The notes under the pieces were generated by a model, which was not told the DNA's origin, did not search any database, and saw only the letters and a program-made list of their open reading frames with translations. A stretch of DNA of 64,000 nt from PALSA-1006 sp964532405 (GTDB taxonomy: Bacteria; Pseudomonadota; Gammaproteobacteria; Burkholderiales; Gallionellaceae): positions 25,527 to 89,526 of the forward strand of contig CAZHIC010000005.1 of the NCBI GenBank assembly GCA_964532405.1, read 5' to 3'. Position 1 is the stretch's first letter. Every line of letters begins with the position of its first letter. A program made the position numbers and the translations under genes. Below are positions 52,609 through 59,829 of the stretch, in pieces.

Positions 52609-52690
52609 GGATTTTGTAGGTCGGGATTTATCCCGACGGGGTTAGGCAATACAGGTAAAGTCGGGATAAATCCCGACCTACAAAATCCTC
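52607..52690. repeat. Family C palindrome after the TonB receptor gene
   Basis: Perfect 31-base inverted arms, 52607-52637 and 52660-52690. The core is GTAGGTCGGGATTTATCCCG. The element within folC (28957-29011) differs in the arm centre (TTCATC for TTTATC) yet stays a perfect palindrome. The left arm overlaps the receptor stop codon, so it may also work as a transcription terminator. Confidence 0.95.
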
Positions 52691-52822
52691 TGTGATCTCT
52701 GTGGCTGATTTGTTCGAGATAACAGGTAATATGCGCCACTTCAACTCGCGTGTTATTGCATCGAACGCAATAAAATGGTGCAATGTCACTCGCTTATTAC
52801 ACGAGAGTAAAGGAACAAAACT

Positions 52823-53092
52823 GTGCCCATTCTATCTGTGTTCTTTGGCATTATCGTTCGCATGTGGCACGACGACCATCCGCCGCCCCATATTCACGTC
52901 GAGTACCAAGGATTCGAAGCATTGGTCAATATTCAGACGGGCGAAGTCAGCAAGGGACGGATTCCAAACAAAGCCGCTGCCATCGTCAAAGAATGGTGCT
53001 TGCATCATCAAAAAGAATTGCTGGAAAATTGGGAACGCGGCCAGCACTTTGAACCTATGGAACGCATTCCGGGAGCAGATCAAGATGATTAA
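52823..53092 (+). CDS. DUF4160 family protein
   Basis: 89 residues: MPILSVFFGIIVRMWHDDHP, PPHIHVEYQGFEALVNIQTG, a clear DUF4160 sequence (the conserved HxPPHxHV element). The start is a GTG at 52823 with AAAGGA upstream. The end overlaps the following DUF2442 gene by eight bases. DUF4160-DUF2442 pairs recur widely as small two-gene modules of unknown role, sometimes called toxin-antitoxin-like. Confidence 0.88.
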   Translation: MPILSVFFGIIVRMWHDDHPPPHIHVEYQGFEALVNIQTGEVSKGRIPNKAAAIVKEWCLHHQKELLENWERGQHFEPMERIPGADQDD

Positions 53093-53333
53093 AATTATTG
53101 AGGCACGTTATCTGGGTAACTTTCAAATAGCGTTAAAATTTTCTGATGGTAAAGAAGGCGTATTCGATGGACGATCCCTCTTGGAGCGAAGCGGCTCGTT
53201 GCTTGAACCACTTCGAAACGAAAACTATTTCCAGCGTTTATTCATTGATGCCGGTGCACTGTGCTGGCCAAATGGCCTAGAGCTTTCTCCCGCACGGCTT
53301 TATGAAATGTGCCACATCATGGAGACAGCTTGA
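53085..53333 (+). CDS. DUF2442 family protein, partner of DUF4160
   Basis: 82 residues: MIKIIEARYLGNFQIALKFS, DGKEGVFDGRSLLERSGSLL and LCWPNGLELSPARLYEM, typical DUF2442. The ATG at 53085 lies inside the end of the DUF4160 gene. The frame is open much further upstream, but that would overlap DUF4160 completely. Confidence 0.88.
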   Translation: MIKIIEARYLGNFQIALKFSDGKEGVFDGRSLLERSGSLLEPLRNENYFQRLFIDAGALCWPNGLELSPARLYEMCHIMETA

Positions 53334-53446
53334 GTTTGAAAAACCCGATTCCTCCCCACCTCGACATCTCGGGGGAGGGCTGCGCCAAAATAGCGCGCGA
53401 ATAAAAGGTAGAATGCGCGCCCTCGATAACCTCAGGTAACACCCGC

Positions 53447-54337
53447 ATGGCTATCCAATGGTTCCCCGGCCACATGACTTCGGCGCGCAAAAAAGCCGCC
53501 GAGACCATGGAGCGCATCGACGTCGTGATCGAGGTGCTGGATGCGCGCGTGCCCGCTGCCGGCAGCAATCCACTCATTCGCGAACTGCGCGAACACCGCC
53601 AGCGCCCGTGCCTGAAGATACTCAACAAGACCGATCTCGCCGACCCCGCCGCGACCAAGGCATGGATGGATTTTTTCAACCAGCAAAAGAATGTACATGC
53701 GGTCGCGCTGTCGTGCAAAAAACCCGGCGACGTCGCCAAAGTCCCGGGGCTATGCCTCAAGCTCGCACCGCATCGCGGCAGCACGCTCAAGCCGCTGCGC
53801 ATGATGATCATGGGCATCCCCAACGTCGGCAAATCCACGCTGATGAACGCACTGCTAAAACGCCGCGCCGCCAACGTGGGCGACGAACCCGCCGTCACCA
53901 AGAGCCAGCAGAGCTTCGACCTCAACGACCACATGACCCTGATCGACACCCCCGGACTGATGTGGCCGAAAATCGAACACGACAGCGACGGCCTGATGCT
54001 CGCAGCCAGCCACTCGATAGGCCGCAATGCCGTGATCGACGAAGAAGTCGCCGCATTCCTCGGCGACATCATGCTCGCGCGCTACTCAGCGTTGGTCAGC
54101 ACGCGCTACGGCTGTAGCACGGAAGGCATGGACGGATTTCACCTCATCGAAGCCGTGGCAAAACGGCGCGGCTATCGCATCAAAGGCGGAGAGTTCGATC
54201 TGGAAAAAGCGGCATTGACCATACTGCAAGACTATCGCGATGGCGTGACGGGCCGCATCAGCTTGGAGACTCCGGCATCAAGGGAAGAGATGTTGAGGGC
54301 CGCACAGCCACAGCAAGAAACCAGTGAAGGACAGTAG
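53447..54337 (+). CDS. ylqF: Ribosome biogenesis GTPase YlqF/RbgA
   Basis: Circularly permuted GTPase assisting late 50S assembly. Motif order is G4 (NKTDL, about residue 64), then G1 (GIPNVGKSTLMNALL, about residue 123), G2 (TKSQQ) and G3 (DTPGLMWP). The N-terminus MAIQWFPGHMTSARKKAAE is diagnostic. 296 residues. A short intergenic region precedes it. Confidence 0.94.
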   Translation: MAIQWFPGHMTSARKKAAETMERIDVVIEVLDARVPAAGSNPLIRELREHRQRPCLKILNKTDLADPAATKAWMDFFNQQKNVHAVALSCKKPGDVAKVPGLCLKLAPHRGSTLKPLRMMIMGIPNVGKSTLMNALLKRRAANVGDEPAVTKSQQSFDLNDHMTLIDTPGLMWPKIEHDSDGLMLAASHSIGRNAVIDEEVAAFLGDIMLARYSALVSTRYGCSTEGMDGFHLIEAVAKRRGYRIKGGEFDLEKAALTILQDYRDGVTGRISLETPASREEMLRAAQPQQETSEGQ

Positions 54338-54448
54338 AATTCGCTACGAACAAAAGCCTTGGCATCCATATAGCCGTGGAGCACATCGAAACTTTGTGGA
54401 AAATTTTTCTAGCTTGATACTGAGCATCAACATATACCGAAAGATCAC

Positions 54449-55420
54449 ATGAATGCACCTGGAGAACAACTGCTAATCAAACTATGGGAAACCATAGCGG
54501 ATAAAGGGATCGGCTCACTTTTAAAACCTTGGCAAAAACAGCGCGAAGGGAAAGCTGAAATAGAAGTAAAAAGACAAGAACTTCTAACGCTTGCCCAAGC
54601 TGAAGCCGATGTGGCTGCAATAAGATCAGGTCAAATGAAGCTACTTCCAGACGGCACCCTTTCAGAGATTAAGACTTTGAGCCTAGAAGATAATTTATTA
54701 CTTCCTCATGTGGCGAAAGTTGCGAATCAAAATGTTCTTACCGATGCAATCCGCAAAGAGATCAATTTATCAAAAACAATTGTTTATGCAGAAAATGAGC
54801 TAATAGACGATTCACAAGCGCCATCCGCCGAACAAGTAACAGACGATTGGCTTTTTAGATGGAAAGAGTTTGCCTCAAAAGTTTCCGAAGACAAAATACA
54901 GCAACTTTGGGCCAAAGTACTGGCAGGAGAAGTGAAACATCCAGGAACAACTTCTTACAGATTGCTAGACTTTATCGATAAATTAAGCAAAAGCGAGATT
55001 GAAGATATTTCAAAAATATTTTCTTTTGCAATGAACAATAACAACATGATCCTCAGAGGAGTAGAAGTCGATACGGGCTACTTAGTCAATAACAATTTCG
55101 ATAAGAATTTTTTTCAGAAGATGAGCGATCTGGGAATAATCTCTCAGGCAACCGCTGGTGTCTTTAACGTTACGACCGAATTAGCTTTTTCCAAATACGA
55201 TCCATATCATTTTGGGTACAACGGATTTGTATTGTGCATAAAAAAAACAGACAAAATAAATGGCAACAAATTAAGATTGTTGTATTACTCACTCAGCACA
55301 TTAGGTCTTGAACTGTTTACTATGGCAAAAATTCCATCCGACCAGAAGTATCTTGAATCATTAGCTGACGACTTTACATCTGCAGGGGCAATCTCATCAT
55401 TACATATACCTGATGCCTAA
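54449..55420 (+). CDS. DUF2806 family protein
   Basis: 323 residues, notably AT-rich compared with its neighbours. N-terminal helical region (EIEVKRQELLTLAQAEADVA), central DWLFRWKEFASKVSEDKIQQ then LWAKVLAGEVKHPGTTSYRL, the hallmark of the DUF2806/TIGR03899 group, and a mixed alpha/beta C-terminus. Function unknown. The base composition and isolated position suggest horizontal acquisition. Members are often near defence or mobile regions, which I cannot confirm here. Confidence 0.75.
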   Translation: MNAPGEQLLIKLWETIADKGIGSLLKPWQKQREGKAEIEVKRQELLTLAQAEADVAAIRSGQMKLLPDGTLSEIKTLSLEDNLLLPHVAKVANQNVLTDAIRKEINLSKTIVYAENELIDDSQAPSAEQVTDDWLFRWKEFASKVSEDKIQQLWAKVLAGEVKHPGTTSYRLLDFIDKLSKSEIEDISKIFSFAMNNNNMILRGVEVDTGYLVNNNFDKNFFQKMSDLGIISQATAGVFNVTTELAFSKYDPYHFGYNGFVLCIKKTDKINGNKLRLLYYSLSTLGLELFTMAKIPSDQKYLESLADDFTSAGAISSLHIPDA

Positions 55421-55492
55421 TACCCCGTCGCATCAAAAGACAGCCTGCGAGTACGGCACCGATAAACTTACATGTTTATCGACTCTTACCCA

Positions 55493-55891
55493 TCACCCTC
55501 CCTGATTCCGCATAAAGTCAGCGACCTTATAAAACGCCGCCGTTAACTCCTTGCGCAACGCCTCATCCTCGATCACATCCTGCATCGCCTGATTCATACA
55601 CAACATCCACTGGTCACGCTCGGCATCGCCGATGGGGAAGGTGATGTGGCGCTGCCGCAGTCGCGGATGGCCGAACTTCTCCACATAGCGTTGCGGTCCG
55701 CCCATCCAGCCGGAGAGGAACATGAATAGTTTTTCCTCCGCATCTTTCAGGCTGGCTTGATGCATCTTGCGTATGCCATGCGTCTCGGGCAACTCGTCCA
55801 TAAGATGATAGAAACGCTGCACCAAAGCGCGAATCTTTTCATCGCCGCCGATACGCTGGTAATGAGTCAAAGTGGGTAGTTCTTGCTTCAT
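55493..55891 (-). CDS. Group II truncated haemoglobin
   Basis: 132-residue 2-over-2 globin binding O2 or NO. The probable proximal His is His82 in GHPRLRQRHITFPIG, with the conserved YQRIGGDEKIRALVQRFY A/B helices and GWMGGPQRYVEKFG. The C-terminal ALRKELTAAFYKVADFM is usual. It is co-directional with the following methyltransferase, 11 bases apart. Roles in NO detoxification or microaerobic life are family knowledge, not shown here. Confidence 0.93.
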   Translation of the reverse strand: MKQELPTLTHYQRIGGDEKIRALVQRFYHLMDELPETHGIRKMHQASLKDAEEKLFMFLSGWMGGPQRYVEKFGHPRLRQRHITFPIGDAERDQWMLCMNQAMQDVIEDEALRKELTAAFYKVADFMRNQGG

Positions 55892-55902
55892 GTTCTTTTC
55901 CT

Positions 55903-56889
55903 TTAGTCCGTAAAGAAACGCTCGTGCATCTCTTCCAATCCCACGCTGTGCAACACCTCATTCAAGCGTTCCGCCGCACGTTGGCGCGGCAGGTTCTTAT
56001 ATTGAGCAATGATGAGCTCGTTCTTCATCGAATGCTCCCATCCCACCAACTCCGTCACCGTCACCTGATAGCCGTGCGCTTCCAATTGCAGGCAGCGCAG
56101 CACATTGGTGATGTGACTGCCAAATTCGCGCGTATGGATCGGATGCCGCCACAACTCGATGAGCGCATCCTTCGCCAACTGCTTGCCCTTGTTCTTGCGC
56201 AACACCGCCGCCACTTCCGCCTGACAACACGGCACCAGCACGATGAACTGCGCCTGCTTTTTCAACGCGAAATGGATCGCGTCATCGGTTGCGGTATTGC
56301 ACGCATGCAGCGCGGTCACCACATCCACCTTGGCGGGTAATTTGTCCGAGACGATGGATTCCGCCACCGACAGATTCAGGAACGACATACCGCCGAAACC
56401 CAGCTGCTGCGCCAGTTCGCGCGAATGGGTGACCAGCTCCTCGCGCGTCTCGATGCCGTAGATGTGAGAAGCATCTAACCCATCCCCCCCCCTGCCCTCC
56501 CCTTGCACCAAAGGTAGGCAATCCACTATCAAGCTAGCTTGATGTGGAGTTGACACAAAGGGAGGGAGCGAAAACTCTCCCCCCTTCAAGGGGGGAGTTG
56601 GAGGGGGGATGGGTGTAAGACATTTGGGTTTGAAAAATAAATCATACAAAATAAATCCCAGATACGACTTGCCCGCCCCGTGATCCACCAGCGTCAACGC
56701 TCCACGCTCATTGCGCACCTCTTCCAGTAACGGCTCGATAAACTGGTACAAGTGATACACCTGCTTCAACTTACGGCGCGAATCCTGATTCATCTTGCCG
56801 TCGCGCGTCAGGATGTGCAGCTCCTTCAGCAGCTCGATGGATTGGCCTGCGCGGATTTCCGGGTACTCGATGGGCTGTATTTTTTTCAT
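55903..56889 (-). CDS. Methyltransferase (Methyltransf_32-like) with in-frame repeat insertion
   Basis: 328 residues. SAM-binding core: LTLVDHGAGKSYLGFILYDL (motif I) and IYGIETREELVTHSRELAQQ (motif II), then DVVTALHACNTATDDAIHFA and FIVLVPCCQAEVA. Between residues 91 and 137 (PIPPPTPPLKGGEFSLPPFV to VQGEGRGGDG) lies low-complexity sequence encoded by a palindromic repeat at 56479-56613, splitting motif I from motif II. The frame is kept. The substrate is unknown; tRNA or rRNA is plausible for the family. Confidence 0.8.
   Translation of the reverse strand: MKKIQPIEYPEIRAGQSIELLKELHILTRDGKMNQDSRRKLKQVYHLYQFIEPLLEEVRNERGALTLVDHGAGKSYLGFILYDLFFKPKCLTPIPPPTPPLKGGEFSLPPFVSTPHQASLIVDCLPLVQGEGRGGDGLDASHIYGIETREELVTHSRELAQQLGFGGMSFLNLSVAESIVSDKLPAKVDVVTALHACNTATDDAIHFALKKQAQFIVLVPCCQAEVAAVLRKNKGKQLAKDALIELWRHPIHTREFGSHITNVLRCLQLEAHGYQVTVTELVGWEHSMKNELIIAQYKNLPRQRAAERLNEVLHSVGLEEMHERFFTD
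56479..56613. repeat. Family B palindrome inside the methyltransferase gene
   Basis: Outer arms CCCATCCCCCC (56479-56489) and GGGGGGATGGG (56603-56613), inner CTCCCCCC TTCAA GGGGGGAG (56577-56597). It belongs with the intergenic elements at 2789-2825, 33383-33490 and 62361-62440. Confidence 0.85.
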
Positions 56890-56897
56890 ACTGAACC

Positions 56898-58346
56898 TTA
56901 ACCTTTATTACGCAATCTTGGCAACGGCGCATTTTGGTAGGGTGCGCTTTGCGGTGTCAATTCCGCCCAACCTCCGGTTGGCTGCGGATTGCCTACCTTT
57001 GGCACACCATGGTGCATGGAATGCACCCTACGCAACGGATCAAGCGCGGCGAGTATAAACGCGGGCAGCGGCGGCAACTGTCCGCATATCTGCGCCGCCA
57101 ATACTTCGCCTGACAACCCTGCGGTGAGCAAGCCGCGCGTGCCGTGCGCCAGGCTGCAATACAAGCCCTCTTGCACCTTGCCCACCAAGGGCATTGAGCC
57201 GGGAGCAGAGCAGCGCACCGAGGCTCTGCCGCTCAATTGCGACAACTCCTCATCCCCTCCCCCTTGCAGGGGGATAACCAGCGACTTGCCCGCTTGCGGG
57301 CTTAGTCGATTGGCTAGTAGCTCCATCAGGGTTAGGGAGGGGGTAGAAACGCTGCACTCCAACGACTCTACCCCCATCCTAGCCTTCCCCCTTAAAGGGG
57401 GAAGGGACGGGTTTAGTGCATGAAACAAATGCGGCGCGTATTCTCCCAGTTTCGCCAAATTCTCTGCGTGGTCGGCATTGCGCACTTCAGTCGATTCATC
57501 CTCGAAGGCGTGCGTCGCCCCCGTGACATGCACGCCCCCCACTGACGGAGCGCAATAACCGTCACCGCACACCACTGCACGCAAAGCTTTGCTGGATGAT
57601 GTTTCTTGGACTTCGCTGATCTGCCCGCGCACGGGGATGAGCGGAAAGTGCGCAAACGGTGCGAGCTTTTTTGCCGAATGCGCGCAACACACCAGCACGA
57701 TTTCGGCCTCTTCGCTCCATGCCTTGCCTTGCGAGTCATGTCCACCCACGCGCCAACCTGCCACGGTTTTTTCCAATGTTTCGACGTCATGCCCCAGGCG
57801 TTGAGTGATGTTTGAATCCTTCACCAAATTAGCGCATAGCACGGGCGGCACAACCCAGCCGCCAGCGGGAAACCACAGTCCGCCGTAGCTCATTTCGACA
57901 CCCGCCAACCGGGACGCTTGCGCGGCATCGACGAACTGCAATAGATGCTCAGGCCATTGCTGCTCGGCTAAACGCGCGATGCGTTTTTGCTCCACCGGAT
58001 TGCACGCCAATTGCAGCAGACCGCACTCGGCGCGCATGACGCCATCTACCGGCAACACCTCATCCAATAACTTGAGCGCATGAGCGTAAGCCTCGCGCAC
58101 GAAGCGATGCAAAGGATTGTCGCCTGCGCCGAAGCGCGCATGCAGGATGCCGCGCGGATTGCCGGAAGCGGCGCTGGCAAGTTGCGGAGCGCGTTCGATT
58201 AAGGTGACGGAAATGCCGCGTTGGGCAAGTGCATAAGCGGCGGCGCAACCAGCGATACCGCCACCGATGACGAGCGCGGCACGGGGTATTGCATGACTTG
58301 CGGTGGATGAGTCAGGTTGACGATCAAGTGCCATATCTTTTTTCAA
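56898..58346 (-). CDS. MnmC-type FAD-dependent oxidoreductase with two in-frame repeats
   Basis: 482 residues. The Rossmann FAD motif is AALVIGGGIAGCAAAYALAQ, followed by ASGNPRGILHARFG and GGWVVPPVLCANLV, which match the C-terminal FAD domain of MnmC. That domain demodifies cmnm5s2U34 in tRNA. The methyltransferase half of MnmC is absent. Residues about 314-365 (LRGKARMGVESLE to QGGGDEE) and the last 40 or so (VHSMHHGVPKVGNPQPTGGW onward) are encoded by palindromic repeats. The natural C-terminus would be near AALDPLRR. Function is inferred from the family and assumes the inserts are tolerated. Confidence 0.85.
   Translation of the reverse strand: MKKDMALDRQPDSSTASHAIPRAALVIGGGIAGCAAAYALAQRGISVTLIERAPQLASAASGNPRGILHARFGAGDNPLHRFVREAYAHALKLLDEVLPVDGVMRAECGLLQLACNPVEQKRIARLAEQQWPEHLLQFVDAAQASRLAGVEMSYGGLWFPAGGWVVPPVLCANLVKDSNITQRLGHDVETLEKTVAGWRVGGHDSQGKAWSEEAEIVLVCCAHSAKKLAPFAHFPLIPVRGQISEVQETSSSKALRAVVCGDGYCAPSVGGVHVTGATHAFEDESTEVRNADHAENLAKLGEYAPHLFHALNPSLPPLRGKARMGVESLECSVSTPSLTLMELLANRLSPQAGKSLVIPLQGGGDEELSQLSGRASVRCSAPGSMPLVGKVQEGLYCSLAHGTRGLLTAGLSGEVLAAQICGQLPPLPAFILAALDPLRRVHSMHHGVPKVGNPQPTGGWAELTPQSAPYQNAPLPRLRNKG
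56937..57031. repeat. Family E palindrome forming the 3' end of the mnmC-like gene
   Basis: Outer arms GTAGGGTGC (56937-56945) and GCACCCTAC (57023-57031), with CCAACCTCCGGTTGG inside. It supplies the extra C-terminal residues of the oxidoreductase. The related outer-arm sequence is at 12993-13058. Confidence 0.85.
57252..57406. repeat. Family B plus family G repeat cluster inside the mnmC-like gene
   Basis: Three parts in a row: CCCTCCCCC TTGCA GGGGG (57255-57273), the hairpin ATAACCAGCGACTT...TAGTCGATTGGCTAGTAG (57274-57320), and CTACCCCCATCCTAGCCTTC (57369-57388) with a C-run/G-run hairpin up to 57406. The last part is almost the reverse complement of 33401-33431, and the middle one matches 48201-48253. 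Confidence 0.85.
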
Positions 58347-58411
58347 AATAATTTTTCAAAGTCTAGCAGAGCCGACTACAAATCCAGCGCCTCATCTGCT
58401 ACATTTCGGCC

Positions 58412-59125
58412 ATGAGTAAATTAACCTTGGACCGCATCCTGCAATCGCAGGGTTTTGGCGCACGCAAGTGGTGCCGCAACTTGATCGAAGCCGGTGACGT
58501 GAGCATCGCGGGAGAAACCGTTGACGACTACCGCACCGAGTTTGAAACCGACAACCTCGTCTTCGAAGTCTATGGCGATGAGTGGCAGTACCGCGAACAT
58601 GTGTATATCGCGCTGAACAAGCCGACGGATTACGAGTGCTCGCGCAAACCCAGCCATCACCCCGGCGTGCTGAGTCTGCTGCCCGAACAGTTTTCACATC
58701 GCGACGTGCAGCCGGTCGGACGCCTCGATAACGACACCACCGGCTTGCTGCTGATGTCCGATGACGGCGCGTTCATCCACGCGCAGTCCTCACCCAAAAG
58801 CCACATCCCCAAAGTGTATGTCGCCACCACGCACGAGGCGGTGACACCCGAGCTAGTCGCAAAATTATTGGGCGGCGTAAAGCTGAACGATGAACCCGCA
58901 CCGCTGTCCGCGCGGGTCTGCAACAAGCTCGCCGAGCATCAACTGGAGATCGTGCTGGAACAAGGCAAATACCATCAGGTGAAACGCATGCTGGCTGCGG
59001 CGGACAACCATTGCGTCTCACTCAAGCGTGCGCAGATCGGGAAACTCACACTCGACGCGCTGGGGCTGGATGAAGGCGAATGGTGCTATCTGAGTGCGGA
59101 GCAGATGGGGTTGCTGGTTGCCTAA
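58412..59125 (+). CDS. rsuA: 16S rRNA pseudouridine(516) synthase
   Basis: 237 residues with an S4 domain (LTLDRILQSQGFGARKWCRN) and a RsuA/RluB-type catalytic domain; the catalytic Asp106 is in VGRLDNDTTGLLLMSDDG. Further motifs are LNKPTDYECSRKP and EGKYHQVKRML-like EQGKYHQVKRMLAA. It is divergent from the mnmC-like gene and ends before a bidirectional terminator shared with efp. Confidence 0.94.
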   Translation: MSKLTLDRILQSQGFGARKWCRNLIEAGDVSIAGETVDDYRTEFETDNLVFEVYGDEWQYREHVYIALNKPTDYECSRKPSHHPGVLSLLPEQFSHRDVQPVGRLDNDTTGLLLMSDDGAFIHAQSSPKSHIPKVYVATTHEAVTPELVAKLLGGVKLNDEPAPLSARVCNKLAEHQLEIVLEQGKYHQVKRMLAAADNHCVSLKRAQIGKLTLDALGLDEGEWCYLSAEQMGLLVA

Positions 59126-59134
59126 TTTCATATC

Positions 59135-59195
59135 GTTGTAGGAGCGAGCCCTGCTCGCGATCATGTGTTTCGCGAGCAGGGCTCGCTCCTACAAC
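59135..59195. repeat. Family D perfect palindrome after rsuA
   Basis: Perfect 25-base arms, 59135-59159 and 59171-59195, with core GTAGGAGCGAGCCCTGCTCG. Each arm can also fold on itself (CGAGC..GCTCG). The same family, in GC-changed form, is at 37777-37828. Confidence 0.95.
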
Positions 59196-59211
59196 ATCTC
59201 CAGCAACAACT

Positions 59212-59237
59212 AAAAAGGCAGCCGAAGCTGCCTTTTT
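59212..59237. terminator. Bidirectional terminator between rsuA and efp
   Basis: AAAAAGGCAGC CGAA GCTGCCTTTTT is a perfect 11-base stem with a CGAA loop and T-runs on both strands. It ends both the rsuA and the efp transcripts. Confidence 0.93.
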
Positions 59238-59255
59238 CTTATCACCACATTCTGC

Positions 59256-59813
59256 TTAAGCTGCGCGTTTCTTGAATTCGTTGGTGCGTGTATCAATCTC
59301 GATCTTGTCGCCGATTTCGATGAAGGCGGCAACCGGCAATTCAAAACCCGTGTTGATCTTCGCTGGCTTCATCACTTTGCCGGAGGTATCGCCGCGCACG
59401 GCTGGCTCGGTGTAGATCACTTCGCGCACGATGGTGTTGGGCAACTCCACCGAGATAGCTTTGTCATTGTAATAAACCACTTCACAGGGCATACCGTCTT
59501 CGAGGTAGTTGATCGCATCGCCCATATTCTCGGCTTCGATTTCATACTGGTTGTATTCACCATCCATGAACACATACATCGGATCGGCGAAGTATGAGTA
59601 AGTGCATTCCTTGCGTTCCAGAATAACTTGGTCGAATTTGTCGTCGGCGGCAAAGATGGCTTCGCTGGGGGTGTCGGTCAGCAAGTTCTTGAACTTGAAT
59701 TTCACCACCGAGCCACTGCGGCCGGAGCGGCTGTATTCTGCCTTTTGTACGACCAGCGGTTGGTCTTTGACCATTACCACGTTACCTGCGCGAAGTTCCT
59801 GAGCAATTTTCAT
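59256..59813 (-). CDS. efp: Translation elongation factor P, Arg32 type
   Basis: Relieves ribosome stalling at polyproline. 185 residues. The modified loop reads EYSRSGRSGS with Arg32 at the tip, the kind that is rhamnosylated by EarP rather than lysylated. The ATG at 59813 gives MKIAQELRAGNVV. EarP is the next gene upstream on the same strand, 16 bases away, fitting the modification type. Confidence 0.97.
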   Translation of the reverse strand: MKIAQELRAGNVVMVKDQPLVVQKAEYSRSGRSGSVVKFKFKNLLTDTPSEAIFAADDKFDQVILERKECTYSYFADPMYVFMDGEYNQYEIEAENMGDAINYLEDGMPCEVVYYNDKAISVELPNTIVREVIYTEPAVRGDTSGKVMKPAKINTGFELPVAAFIEIGDKIEIDTRTNEFKKRAA

Positions 59814-59829
59814 TTGAGTCTGCCTAAAG

